A stretch of DNA of 58,722 nt from Actinomycetota bacterium (lineage in GTDB: Bacteria > Actinomycetota > Thermoleophilia > Gaiellales > Gaiellaceae), in contig VAWW01000058.1 in NCBI GenBank assembly GCA_005884575.1, positions 91,476 to 150,197 of the forward strand. Direction: 5' to 3'. Numbering within the stretch: position 1 is the first letter of the stretch; the number at the start of each line of letters is the position of its first letter. Below the pieces are notes generated by a model that had not been told where the DNA came from, made no database searches, and saw only the letters and a program-made list of their open reading frames with translations. The position numbers were made by a program, and so were the translations under genes. Positions 11,184 through 19,475 of this stretch are shown piece after piece.

Positions 11184-12217
11184 AGCGCATCGGCCTCGCC
11201 TCATTGCTCGTCGCCTCCGCCGTCGCAGGAGTGTTCGCCGCGCTCGCGCTCGCCGACGAACCGCCGCCCGCCGACACGACCGGCACGACGACGACCGGGA
11301 CGACGACGACCGGGACGACGACGACCGGGACGATGACGACGCCGGGCACCGTCCTGCCCGCCGGCGTGCGGATCGGGGGCGTCCTCGTCGGCGGACTCGC
11401 GCCGGCCGACGCGTCCGCCGTCGTGCAGCAGGCCTTCACGGCGCCGGTCGTCCTCCACTACGGCTCGACGACGATCTCGGTCTCGCCCGACGTGCTCGGC
11501 GCCGTCGCCGCGTTCGACCGCGCTCTCTCGCGCGCACAGGTCGCCGCGCCGAACTCCTCCGTCGCGCTCTCGGTCCAGCTCCGCCGCGCGCAGATAGCCG
11601 CCTTCGTCGCGAAGCTCGCGCAGCGCTTCGACCGGAAGCCCGTCGACGCGCGGCTCTTCCTGCGAAACGCGAGGCCCGTCGTCACGCCGTCGAAGCCCGG
11701 CAAGCAGCTCGACCGCCGCTCGGCGACGACTGCGATCGCAGCGCAGCTCGCGGCGAACCGGCGCGACCCGATCGAGCTGCACGCGAAGAAGCTGCAGCCG
11801 GAGGTGCCGTCGAAGGCCTTCTCGTCGATCATCGTGATCGAGCGCGGGTCCAACCACCTCGCGCTTTTCAACGGGATGCGGCTCGTGCGGATGTTCGGCG
11901 TCGCGACCGGCCAGCGCGTCTATCCGACGCCGCTCGGCCGCTTTCAGATCGTCGTCATGTGGCGGAATCCGTGGTGGTATCCGCCGGCCTCGCCGTGGGC
12001 GGCGGGTGAGAAGCCGGTGCCGCCCGGGCCGGGCAATCCGCTCGGGACGCGCTGGATGGGACTCTCGGCCCCGGGCGTCGGCATCCACGGGACGCCGCAG
12101 GACGGCTCGATCGGCTATTCGGTGTCGCACGGATGCATCCGAATGCACATCCCCGAGGCGGAGTGGCTCTTCGAGCACGTCGAGATCGGGACGCCCGTCT
12201 TCATCGTGGCGGCGTGA
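11180..12217 (+). CDS. L,D-transpeptidase (YkuD) with Thr-rich linker
   Basis: Makes 3-3 crosslinks in peptidoglycan outside the membrane. The 345 residues hold a signal peptide or anchor (KRIGLASLLVASAVAGVFAALALA), a Thr/Gly linker encoded by a 15-base tandem repeat, a peptidoglycan-binding-4-like domain (about residues 55-195) and a YkuD domain (about 210-345). The catalytic motif SHGCIRMHIPEAEWLF and the upstream GIHGTP are intact. The GTG start overlaps the glycerophosphodiesterase stop. It lies first in a run with cytochrome c maturation genes, all in tight overlaps. Confidence 0.92.
   Translation: MKRIGLASLLVASAVAGVFAALALADEPPPADTTGTTTTGTTTTGTTTTGTMTTPGTVLPAGVRIGGVLVGGLAPADASAVVQQAFTAPVVLHYGSTTISVSPDVLGAVAAFDRALSRAQVAAPNSSVALSVQLRRAQIAAFVAKLAQRFDRKPVDARLFLRNARPVVTPSKPGKQLDRRSATTAIAAQLAANRRDPIELHAKKLQPEVPSKAFSSIIVIERGSNHLALFNGMRLVRMFGVATGQRVYPTPLGRFQIVVMWRNPWWYPPASPWAAGEKPVPPGPGNPLGTRWMGLSAPGVGIHGTPQDGSIGYSVSHGCIRMHIPEAEWLFEHVEIGTPVFIVAA
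11285..11329 (+). repeat. Three perfect 15-base tandem repeats in a linker
   Basis: Three identical 15-base units (ACGACGACGACCGGG) encode a TTTTG-type linker between the membrane anchor and the first domain of the transpeptidase. Imperfect units flank them. Copy number is likely to vary between strains. The tract is in frame, so it changes linker length only. Confidence 0.85.
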
Positions 12218-12756
12218 CGCGTCCGCTCAAGATCTCGGCGCAGCTGCTCGCGGCCGCGGCCGTCGCCGGGCTGCTCGCGCTGCTCGTCTGGCGCGTCACG
12301 CACCAGCCGAAGCCGCTGAAGATCGGCAAGCCCGCGCCGTGGTTCAACCTGCAACGGCTGGACGGCAACGGAAAGGTGAACCTGAAGTCGCTCCGGGGAA
12401 AGGCGGTCGTCGTCAACTTCTGGGCGTCCTGGTGCGGCCCGTGCAAGACCGAGTCCGCCGCACTCGAGCGAGCGTGGCAGAAGCATCGCGGTGACGGTGT
12501 CGTCGTGCTCGGCGTCGACTACCACGACGTCGCCGGCGACGCGCGCGACTTCGTCCGCAGGCACGGCATCACGTACCCGATCGTGCGCGACCACGACGGT
12601 CTCGTCGGCACGCAGTACGACTTGACGGGCGTCCCGGAGACGTTCTTCATCGACCGGCGCGGGCGCCTCGTCGGCGCGCACCTCGAGGGGCCGATCGACA
12701 AGGGCGACAACGCCGCGAAGTTCGAGAGAGCGCTCGAGGCGGCGCTGAGCTCGTGA
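12214..12756 (+). CDS. TlpA/ResA/CcmG-like thiol-disulfide oxidoreductase
   Basis: Membrane-anchored thioredoxin-fold reductase that keeps apocytochrome c cysteines reduced for haem attachment. The 180 residues include an N-terminal anchor (about 8-28, AQLLAAAAVAGLLALLVW), the entry segment GKPAPWFNLQRLDG, and active site WCGPCK within NFWASWCGPCKTE. The cis-Pro loop is TGVPETFFID. The GTG start overlaps the transpeptidase stop (GTGA), and the stop overlaps ccmH in the same way. Confidence 0.9.
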   Translation: MTRPLKISAQLLAAAAVAGLLALLVWRVTHQPKPLKIGKPAPWFNLQRLDGNGKVNLKSLRGKAVVVNFWASWCGPCKTESAALERAWQKHRGDGVVVLGVDYHDVAGDARDFVRRHGITYPIVRDHDGLVGTQYDLTGVPETFFIDRRGRLVGAHLEGPIDKGDNAAKFERALEAALSS

Positions 12757-13196
12757 TCCGCGCGGCCGCCGTCGCGCTCGCGGCCCTGGCGGCGGCCGCG
12801 CCCGCAGCCGCCTGCTCGAAGCCGCGGACATCCCTCGCGTCGCTCGAGGGACAGATCATGTGCCCGACCTGCAACACGACGCTCGACCAGTCCGACTCGG
12901 CGGTCGCGAACCGGATCCGCGTCTACATCCGGAAGCGGATCGACGCGTGCGCGACAGCAGGGCAGATCAAGCAGGAGCTCGTCGACCAGTTTGGACAGTC
13001 GATCCTCGCCGCACCGCCGAAGAAGGGCGTCGACCTGCTCGCGTGGTGGCTGCCCATTGCGGGACTGGTCGTCGGCGCGGGCGCGATCGGCGTCGGCGTC
13101 TGGCGCTGGAGCAGGCGGGATCGCAGCGACGAGCCGCCGCTCGACCCGGAGCTCGAGCGCCGCGTGGACGAGGCGCTGGCCCGCTTCGACGGCTAA
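12753..13196 (+). CDS. ccmH: CcmH/CycL-like cytochrome c maturation protein
   Basis: Thiol protein of the haem-lyase system, facing out of the membrane. The 147 residues have a signal peptide ending AAAC, then the CPTC redox motif in EGQIMCPTCNTTL (the family usually has CPVCQ), a three-helix core and a C-terminal membrane segment (WWLPIAGLVVGAGAIGVGVW). An extra Cys in the helical part (DACATAG) is unusual. The haem lyase CcmF/ResB is not in this window. Tight overlaps link it to the ccmG-like gene and ccdA. Confidence 0.88.
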   Translation: MIRAAAVALAALAAAAPAAACSKPRTSLASLEGQIMCPTCNTTLDQSDSAVANRIRVYIRKRIDACATAGQIKQELVDQFGQSILAAPPKKGVDLLAWWLPIAGLVVGAGAIGVGVWRWSRRDRSDEPPLDPELERRVDEALARFDG

Positions 13197-13906
13197 TGGC
13201 CAGCCAGATCCCGATCGCGTTCGCCGCGGGCTTCCTGTCGGTGATCACGCCGTGTGTTCTCCCGCTCGTGCCCGGCTACCTCTCCGCGGTCTCGGGAGTC
13301 GAGGCGCGGGCGCTCGGCGGCCCGGGGTCCGCCCGGCGGGTGGTGGCCGCGAGCCTGCCGTTCATCTTCGGCTTCACGGTCGTCTTCGTGCTGCTCGGCG
13401 CCGGCGCGGCGGCGGTGGGCGGCGCCGTCTCGGCGAGCGTGCAGACGGACATCGCCGGCTTCGTCCTCGTCGTCCTCGGCCTCAGCTTCGTCGGCCTGCT
13501 GCCGTGGCCGGAGCGAGTGCTCGCGCCGGACCTGCTCGCGGGAGCGCGGCAACGCGGCTCGAGCCTGCTGCTCGGCGGCGCATTCGCGGTCTGCGCCGCG
13601 CCGTGCATCGGCACCGTGCTCGCCGCGGTGCTCGTCCTCGCGAGCGACTCGAGCACCGTGCTGAAGGGCTGCCTGCTGCTCGCCGTCTACTCGATCGGCC
13701 TCGGCTCCGCGTTCCTGCTCGCCGGGGTCGCGTTCGCGCGCGCGATGAGCGCGTTCCGCTGGCTGCGCGACCACTACCGAGCGATCCAGGTCGTGAGCGG
13801 CACGATCCTCGTCGCGCTCGGCCTGCTGCTCTTCTTCCACCGCGACTGGTGGCTCCGCGTCCTGCTCAACCGGGCGCTGCAGAAGGTCGGCCTCGACAAT
13901 CTCTAG
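13196..13906 (+). CDS. ccdA: CcdA-type cytochrome c biogenesis membrane protein
   Basis: Carries reducing power across the membrane to CcmG-like and CcmH-like proteins. The 236-residue protein has six membrane segments and the two redox Cys motifs, TPCVLPLVPGYLS near residue 19 and CAAPCIGTV near residue 134. The ATG overlaps the ccmH stop (TAATG). It overlaps the convergent DUF309 gene by four bases. Together with the two upstream genes it forms a CcmG-CcmH-CcdA set. Confidence 0.92.
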   Translation: MASQIPIAFAAGFLSVITPCVLPLVPGYLSAVSGVEARALGGPGSARRVVAASLPFIFGFTVVFVLLGAGAAAVGGAVSASVQTDIAGFVLVVLGLSFVGLLPWPERVLAPDLLAGARQRGSSLLLGGAFAVCAAPCIGTVLAAVLVLASDSSTVLKGCLLLAVYSIGLGSAFLLAGVAFARAMSAFRWLRDHYRAIQVVSGTILVALGLLLFFHRDWWLRVLLNRALQKVGLDNL

Positions 13907-14238
13907 AGTCGGACGGGCTCGAGCTCGCGGGTCGCGGCATCCCGCGCCGCCTCGACCTGGGCGAGCACCGAGGTGACGTCCACGCCGCGGTGCTCCGGGG
14001 CGTAGGGCGCGAGCCGCCGCGCCGCCTTCTCGAGCTGCCGTTCGAAGCCGATCCGCCGGCCGCGGCCGTGCTGGTACCACGCCACGGCGACGTGGACGAG
14101 GCCCTGGTAGAAGTCCCGCTCCTGGGGTGCCGCCGCCCGCCACGCCAGCTCGAGCTCCTCGTGCGCGTCGAAGTAGCGCCCGGCCCGGATCAGGGCGAGG
14201 CCGGCCTCGAAGTGCCCCTCTTGAGACGCGTTTCGCAC
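13903..14238 (-). CDS. DUF309 family protein
   Basis: A 111-residue helical protein of unknown function. The family signature is visible: FEAGLALIRAGRYFDAHEELELAW, then ERDFYQGLVHVAVAWYQHGRG. The His and Glu residues in this pattern are conserved in the family. The GTG start at 14238 is only 18 bases from the divergent receiver gene start, so the two promoters must overlap. Confidence 0.88.
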   Translation of the reverse strand: MRNASQEGHFEAGLALIRAGRYFDAHEELELAWRAAAPQERDFYQGLVHVAVAWYQHGRGRRIGFERQLEKAARRLAPYAPEHRGVDVTSVLAQVEAARDAATRELEPVRL

Positions 14239-14256
14239 CTCGCTACCCTCCCACGC

Positions 14257-14571
14257 GTGGCGACGGTCCTGCTCTGTGGGGTCGACCTCTTCTTCCGCGG
14301 GAAGCTCGAGGCTCTGCTCCCGGGTCACCACCTGATCACGGTCGACCACGCCGACCTCCCGGACATGGTGATCGCGGACATCGCCCGGGTCGATCCGGAC
14401 GAGGTCGCCGACACCTATCCGGACGTGCCGATCGTCGGCTACACGAACCACACCGACACCGCCGGGCTGCGCGCCGCGCACGCCGCCGGCTTCGACCACG
14501 TGCTGGCCAAATCGGCCCTCGTCGACCAGGTCGGCGGCATCGTCGAGGAGCTGACCGCCTCGGTAGAGTAG
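14257..14571 (+). CDS. Stand-alone receiver-like protein
   Basis: A 104-residue CheY-like fold. Central Asp lies in DMVIADIARVDPD, a Thr position in IVGYTNHTD and a Lys in HVLAKSAL, so the three key receiver positions are filled. The first acidic pair is reduced to a single Asp (CGVDLFF), which weakens the metal site. A TACCCT box lies seven bases before the GTG start (14244-14249), indicating a leaderless mRNA. Its target is unknown. Confidence 0.75.
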   Translation: MATVLLCGVDLFFRGKLEALLPGHHLITVDHADLPDMVIADIARVDPDEVADTYPDVPIVGYTNHTDTAGLRAAHAAGFDHVLAKSALVDQVGGIVEELTASVE

Positions 14572-14580
14572 GCCCGCCGT

Positions 14581-14886
<306 letters not shown>

Positions 14887-14950
14887 TTTCGAGGAATAAC
14901 TCGCGGCGCCTTCGGGCACTCCTTCTTCGCAAGCGACGAGGAGGATCACG

Positions 14951-15286
14951 ATGCCGCAGAAGGCCTGGAGCAACAAACGGGAACGGCAGTACGAGCACAT
15001 CAAGGAGAGCGAGAAGAAGCAAGGGGCTTCGACGAAGCGCGCGAAGGAGATCGCCGCGCGGACCGTCAACAAGGAGCGGGCCCGCTCCGGCGAGGCGAGG
15101 GAGTCCTCGAAGCTCTCGCGGACGGACATGTCCTCGGGCCAGCGTGGCGGCCAGCGCTCTGGGACCAACCGGCCGAAGGGCCGGACGAAGGAGCAGCTCT
15201 ACAACGAGGCCAAGCGGATGGGCGTCGAGGGCCGCTCGCGCATGAACAAGCAGCAATTGCAACGCGCGGTGGACCGCCGGAAGTAG
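14951..15286 (+). CDS. Basic protein with Rho-N-like C-terminal motif
   Basis: A 111-residue, strongly basic, low-complexity protein. The N-terminal part (WSNKRERQYEHIKESEKKQG, then RAKEIAARTVNKERAR) is typical of proteins annotated as plasmid-stabilisation or DUF-type, common in soil bacteria. The C-terminal GRTKEQLYNEAKRMGVEGRS resembles the helix-extended-loop-helix of the Rho N-terminal domain, a nucleic-acid-binding module. GACGAGGAGG before the ATG is a good ribosome-binding site. Function not established. Confidence 0.8.
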   Translation: MPQKAWSNKRERQYEHIKESEKKQGASTKRAKEIAARTVNKERARSGEARESSKLSRTDMSSGQRGGQRSGTNRPKGRTKEQLYNEAKRMGVEGRSRMNKQQLQRAVDRRK

Positions 15287-15314
15287 ACCTGATTCCCGCA
15301 GGTACATTGGCGGC

Positions 15315-16019
15315 GTGAGACCGAAGACGCTGGATCACGTCGCGTACTGGCTCGCCGACCGGGACGCGGTTGCGGATTTCGCGACGGCGCATCTCGGCAT
15401 GCACGTGATCGACCGGACCGATCGCTTCACGCTGATCGGCTCGAACGCGCGCCGTGGCAAGCTGACGCTCTTCGAGGCAGAGGGACCGCGCGAGCGCGGC
15501 GCACTCGGTCATGTCGCCCTGCGCGTCTCGGATCTCGAGACGGCACTGGCCGAGCTGCCCGACGGGCTCGAGGTCCAGCGGCCGCGCGACGGCGAGGCCT
15601 ACTTCGACGTCGGCTCCGAAGGCGTGCGCCTCGGCCTCGTCGAGGAGGGGACGGACCAGGAGTACGACCTCGACCACGTCGCGCTGCTCTCGTCCGATCC
15701 CGAGCAGACCGCGTCCGAGTACGGCTCGCTCGGCTTCAGTCCCGCGGTGCCCGGGCCTTCCGGCTGCCCGCGCGTCGAGGTCGGCGGCGCGTACGTCGAG
15801 TTCCAGCCCGGCCGGCCGGGCGATCCCGAGCGGCCGCTGCTGAACCACCTCGCGGTGCTCGTCGACTCGGTCGAGGATCACATCGCCGCGGCGAACGACC
15901 TCGGCGTCGAGATCGACGACATCGTCGACGCGGCCAACACGCTTGCGGTCTTCCTCCGCGGACCCGAGCACGTGCGGGTCGAGTACGTCGAGCACAAGCC
16001 GAGCTTCTCGCTTACTTGA
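15315..16019 (+). CDS. Two-domain VOC (glyoxalase-like) protein
   Basis: A 234-residue protein with two vicinal-oxygen-chelate modules (about residues 5-115 and 118-228), beginning KTLDHVAYWLADRDAV and YDLDHVALLSSDPEQ. His and Glu residues at the expected metal positions are present (LDHVAY, LGHVAL, LNHLAVLV, RVEYVEH). The reaction cannot be told from sequence. It is probably a dioxygenase or lyase. A TACATT box lies six bases before the GTG start. The TGA overlaps the TTG start of the FAD protein, so the two are probably coupled. Confidence 0.82.
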   Translation: MRPKTLDHVAYWLADRDAVADFATAHLGMHVIDRTDRFTLIGSNARRGKLTLFEAEGPRERGALGHVALRVSDLETALAELPDGLEVQRPRDGEAYFDVGSEGVRLGLVEEGTDQEYDLDHVALLSSDPEQTASEYGSLGFSPAVPGPSGCPRVEVGGAYVEFQPGRPGDPERPLLNHLAVLVDSVEDHIAAANDLGVEIDDIVDAANTLAVFLRGPEHVRVEYVEHKPSFSLT

Positions 16020-17065
16020 TCGTCGCCGGCGCGGGGATGGCCGGCCTCGTGGCGGCCGTCCGGTTGCGCGAGCTCGGCGTCGAGCCCGTCGTGCTGGAGA
16101 AGGGAACGCGGGCGGGCGGCTCGATGCTGATCTCGAGCTGCGTGATCTGGCGCTTCCGATCGCTCGACGACTTTCGCGCCGAGTGCCCGCGCGGCGACCC
16201 GGAGCTGCAGCAGCTCGTCGTCGAGCGCCTCGATGACGCGATCGCGTGGCTCGAGTCGCTTGGGGCGCCCGTCGTCTGGCAGGAGACGGGGAATCCGCGC
16301 AACGTCGGCAAGCGCTTCGATCCACGCGGTCTGACGGACGCGCTGCTGGCCCGCGCGGGGCAGGTTGGTCTCGGCGAGACCGTGCCCGCCGACGCGGCGC
16401 CGCTGATTCTCGCGACCGGCGGCTTCTCGGTGCGGCTCGCGCGCGAGCGTGGGCTGCTCGTCCGCTCGAACCCGTGGAGCGAGGGCGACGGCCTCGAGCT
16501 CGCCCGCGCGCGCGGCGCTGCCCTGACGGGCGACCTCGGCGAGTTCTACGGCCGCAACATGCCTGCGCCGCCCGCCCGCATCCGCGAGGAGGACTATGTG
16601 CAGCTCGCCCAGCTCTACGGCCGCTTCGCCGAGGTGCAGGACGAGGACGGCCGCGCGTTCTTCCCCGGCCCGGTCTCGTGGTCGGAGACCGACCTCGTGC
16701 AGGCGACGGCGGCCCTCCCGATGAGGACGGCGTGGTACGTCGTCGACTCGGCCGCGCTCGCCGAGCGGATCCGCGACCGGACGGTCGGCGAGATGGTCGA
16801 GGCAGCGCGCTCCGCCGGCGGCGAGGTGCGCGAGCTCGCGGACGGGCGGCTCGCCGTCCACGTGATGCCCGGGGTGACGCACACGATCGGCGGCCTCCGC
16901 GTGGACACGAGCGCCCGCGTGCTCGACGAGTCCGGCCGGCCGATCCCGGACCTCTACGCGGCGGGCGCCGACGTCGGCGGGATCTCGACGGGCGGTTACT
17001 CGAGCGGACTCGCGTCCGCGCTCGTCCTCGGGCTGACGGCCGCGGAGACCGCTGCGACGAGCTAG
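16016..17065 (+). CDS. FAD-dependent dehydrogenase, FAD_binding_2 type
   Basis: Flavoprotein related to fumarate reductase and 3-ketosteroid dehydrogenase. The dinucleotide motif VAGAGMAGLVAAVRLRELG opens the protein and ILATGGF near residue 138 is the second FAD signature. The C-terminal DLYAAGADVGGISTGGYSSGLASAL closes the FAD site. At 349 residues it is short for the family (often 450 or more), with a reduced substrate domain, so the substrate is uncertain. It starts with TTG in a TTGA overlap with the VOC gene. Confidence 0.82.
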   Translation: MIVAGAGMAGLVAAVRLRELGVEPVVLEKGTRAGGSMLISSCVIWRFRSLDDFRAECPRGDPELQQLVVERLDDAIAWLESLGAPVVWQETGNPRNVGKRFDPRGLTDALLARAGQVGLGETVPADAAPLILATGGFSVRLARERGLLVRSNPWSEGDGLELARARGAALTGDLGEFYGRNMPAPPARIREEDYVQLAQLYGRFAEVQDEDGRAFFPGPVSWSETDLVQATAALPMRTAWYVVDSAALAERIRDRTVGEMVEAARSAGGEVRELADGRLAVHVMPGVTHTIGGLRVDTSARVLDESGRPIPDLYAAGADVGGISTGGYSSGLASALVLGLTAAETAATS

Positions 17066-17250
17066 TCCGTCCCCTCGAGGTACGCGCAGAGACGCGAGTC
17101 GCCAGGCAGCGGCGAGGGCGTCACCTTCGCGACGCGGAAAGAGGCGCCGTCCTCCTCGACCTCGCTCCCGGCCTCCGGGACCTCGCCTTCGCGCTCGCGC
17201 AGCTGGTAGCCCTGCGGGCTCCACACGAAGAGCAGATATCCCTCGGCCAC
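17062..17250 (-). CDS. Small beta-rich protein, function unknown
   Basis: A 62-residue protein starting VAEGYLLFVWSPQGYQL from a GTG at 17250. It reads as a small beta barrel-like domain with EEDGASFRVAKVTPSPLPGD and ends LCAYLEGTD. The pattern recurs as a small conserved actinobacterial type, but I cannot assign a family. It overlaps the FAD gene stop by four bases, tail to tail, and lies just after the histidine kinase on the same strand. Confidence 0.6.
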   Translation of the reverse strand: MAEGYLLFVWSPQGYQLREREGEVPEAGSEVEEDGASFRVAKVTPSPLPGDSRLCAYLEGTD

Positions 17251-17263
17251 AGCGCTGCGGATG

Positions 17264-17899
17264 TTAGTCGGGTGCCGCGTAGCTCGGCAGCACGATCCGC
17301 AGGACCGTTCCACCGTCCAGCTGCTCGACGGTCAGGGTCGCGCCGAGCGTGCGCGCCCGCTCCTCGAGCACCTCGATCGACCGGCGGCGCCGCTCGCCCG
17401 GCGCGTTGTCGACGATCGTCGTCTCGACGCCATCGTCGCCCTGCGCGACCGTGACGGAAAAGCTCGTCGGCGGCCCGCGCCGGATCGCGCCCTCGAGCGA
17501 CTCGCGCACGATCTGGTAGAGCGCCGCCTGTGTCTGCTCGCCGAGCCCCTCGGCCGCGTCGACGTCGAGGTCGACCTGGATGCCGTGCTCCATGCCGCGC
17601 TGCTCCCCCAGCGCGCGCACGGCCATCCCGAATCCCTGGTCGCGCAGGACGACCGGCTCGAGGTTGAACGAGAGATCGCGCAGCTCGCCGATTGTGATCC
17701 GGTGCCGTTCGAGCGCCTTCGCCAGCACGTCGCGCGCCTCGTCGGCGCGTCCCTGCGAGATGAAGTGGAGCGCCGCGTCGAGCATCAGCGCGATCCCTGC
17801 CAGCGACTGCACGGGCCCGTCGTGGAGGAAGAGCGCGATCCGCCGCCGCTCGTCCTGCTCGGCGCCGAGGATCTGCTCCGTCGGCGTGGGCTCGCTCAC
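17264..17899 (-). CDS. Short HisKA_3-type histidine kinase with degenerate ATPase part
   Basis: A 211-residue NarX/LiaS-type sensor kinase lacking any membrane segment or sensor domain. The dimerisation/phospho-acceptor motif is intact: ERRRIALFLHDGPVQSLAG near residue 17 gives the His. The HATPase region (about 120-211) is weak. Where the family has an N box such as EALTNVVRH, this has ESLEGAIRRG without the Asn, and the G1 box reads VDNAPGER. It lies 23 bases after the NarL-type regulator on the same strand, so the two form a pair. ATP binding may be impaired, or the protein may act with another kinase. Confidence 0.82.
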   Translation of the reverse strand: MSEPTPTEQILGAEQDERRRIALFLHDGPVQSLAGIALMLDAALHFISQGRADEARDVLAKALERHRITIGELRDLSFNLEPVVLRDQGFGMAVRALGEQRGMEHGIQVDLDVDAAEGLGEQTQAALYQIVRESLEGAIRRGPPTSFSVTVAQGDDGVETTIVDNAPGERRRRSIEVLEERARTLGATLTVEQLDGGTVLRIVLPSYAAPD

Positions 17900-17922
17900 G
17901 AGGGCATCCCCCGGCGGCGCAC

Positions 17923-18552
17923 TTAATCGATGATCGCGTCGCGGAGTGCGATCGCGACCGCGTGCGTGCGCGTGTCGGCTTCGAGCTTCGCGAGGATGTG
18001 CCGCACGTGGCTCTTCACGGTCTCCTGGCTGATGAAGAGCTTCGTCGCGACGTCCGCGTTCGACATCCCGTCCGCGAGCAGCTGCAGGATCTCCCGCTCG
18101 CGCGCGGTGAGCATGTCGTCCTTCTCCTTGCCCGTCAGGAACGCGGGCATCAGCGCCGGATCGACGTACCCCTCGCCGGAGGCGACCTTCTCGATCGCGC
18201 GCAGCAGGGTCTGGTGCGGTGCCTCCTTGAGGATGTAACCCTTCGCCCCCGACTCGAGGCCGCGCGACAGCAACGAGCGCTCGCTGTACGCGGTGAAGAT
18301 GAGGACGGCGATCTCCGGAACCTTCTCCGTCAGCTCCTTCGTCGCCTCGAGCCCGTCCATCCCGGGCATGCGGACGTCCATGATCACAACATCCGGTCGG
18401 CGCCGCTCGGCGAGCGCCACCGCGGTCGCGCCGTCGGATGCCTCGCCGATTACCCGGATGTGCGGAGCTCGCGACAGCGAGAGGCGCAGGCCTTCGCGGA
18501 CGACCTCATGGTCGTCGACGATCAGACACGTGATCTCGGTAGGGGTGGACAC
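17923..18552 (-). CDS. NarL/FixJ-family response regulator
   Basis: A 209-residue regulator. The receiver (about residues 7-122) has DDHE, the phospho-acceptor Asp in VVIMDVRMPGMDGLEA, and Lys in GYILKEAP. The LuxR-type helix-turn-helix (about 140-205) shows LTAREREILQLLADGMSNADVATKLFISQETVKSHVRHILAKL. The GTG at 18552 is the start; upstream residues are low complexity and lie in the intergenic region. It precedes the short histidine kinase on the same strand, so it is probably its partner. Confidence 0.92.
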   Translation of the reverse strand: MSTPTEITCLIVDDHEVVREGLRLSLSRAPHIRVIGEASDGATAVALAERRRPDVVIMDVRMPGMDGLEATKELTEKVPEIAVLIFTAYSERSLLSRGLESGAKGYILKEAPHQTLLRAIEKVASGEGYVDPALMPAFLTGKEKDDMLTAREREILQLLADGMSNADVATKLFISQETVKSHVRHILAKLEADTRTHAVAIALRDAIID

Positions 18553-18586
18553 GGGGACGGCGGAGGACCGGAGTCTAATCGCATGA

Positions 18587-19475
18587 TCAGACGGCAAGAA
18601 GAAGCTGTTCCGGCTCGGCAAGCTCCTGGCCGTCCAACGGGTTTCGACGCCGGTCCCGGATCCCGTGCTCCCGCGCCAGCTCGGCAACGACCTGTTTCAG
18701 CGGCTTCTGAGCATCCGCGGGCAGGTAGGCGCCCTTCGCGTAGAGCTGCTCGTACCGCGGGAGCAGCTCCGGCCAGTCGCGCTCGAGGCAGTCGAGGAAG
18801 TGCTCCCGCGTGCCCGACCGCAGGAAGAGCAGGTTCGACCAGACGCCCGTCGCGCCGGCCTCGCGGGCCGCGCGGACGACGTCGGCCAGCAGCTCCGGGC
18901 GGTCGGAGAGCCCGGGGAGGATCGGCGCCATCCCGACGCCGACCTTGATCCCGGCGTCGACGAGCTCCTTCAGCGCGCGCAGCCGCTGTCTCGGGTGCGC
19001 CGTCGACGGCTCGGTCCGACGCCAGATCTCCTCCGGAGAAGGTGACCGACACCTCGGCACGCGCGGCAGCCTGCTGGAGGACGTCGAGGTCGCGGACGAT
19101 CATCGGACCGCGGGTGATGACGCTGAACGGGTTGCTCCCGTCCGCCAGCACCTCCAGGCACGCGCGGGTGAGGCGGTAGCGGCCCTCGGCCGGCTGGTAC
19201 GGGTCGGTCGCCGCGCCGATCGCGACGAGCTCGCGCTCCCACGACTTACGCCCGAGCTCCCGCCGCAGGACGTCCGCGACGTTGATCTTGACGCGGATCG
19301 AGGTGCCGTAGCGCTCGTCCGATGGCCGGTCGGCACGGCGCTCGAACGCGCGGACGTAGCAGAACGTGCAGCGGTGGACGCAGCCCATGTACGGATTCAG
19401 CGACCACCCGAAGCCCATTCCCTTGACGCGGTTGAGCGCGCTGCGGCAGGACTCTTCGCGATACTCGATAGGCAT
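18587..19475 (-). pseudogene. Radical SAM protein (Rv2578c/SPL-like), frameshifted
   Basis: Radical SAM enzyme of the COG1533 group. The N-terminal part (from ATG 19475) has MGCVHRCTFCYVRAF, the three-Cys iron-sulfur motif, then RKSWERELVAIGAATDPYQPAEG. The frame breaks at about 19030-19040, after AEVSVTFS. The rest continues in another frame as SPEEIWRRTEPSTAHP, LKELVDAGIKVGVGMAP and PELLPRYEQLYAKGAYLP. Comparison with the family suggests a few codons are lost at the junction (usually FSIPT or similar). The start codon overlaps that of the divergent MBL gene (CATG). It may be a true pseudogene or an assembly error. Confidence 0.8.
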
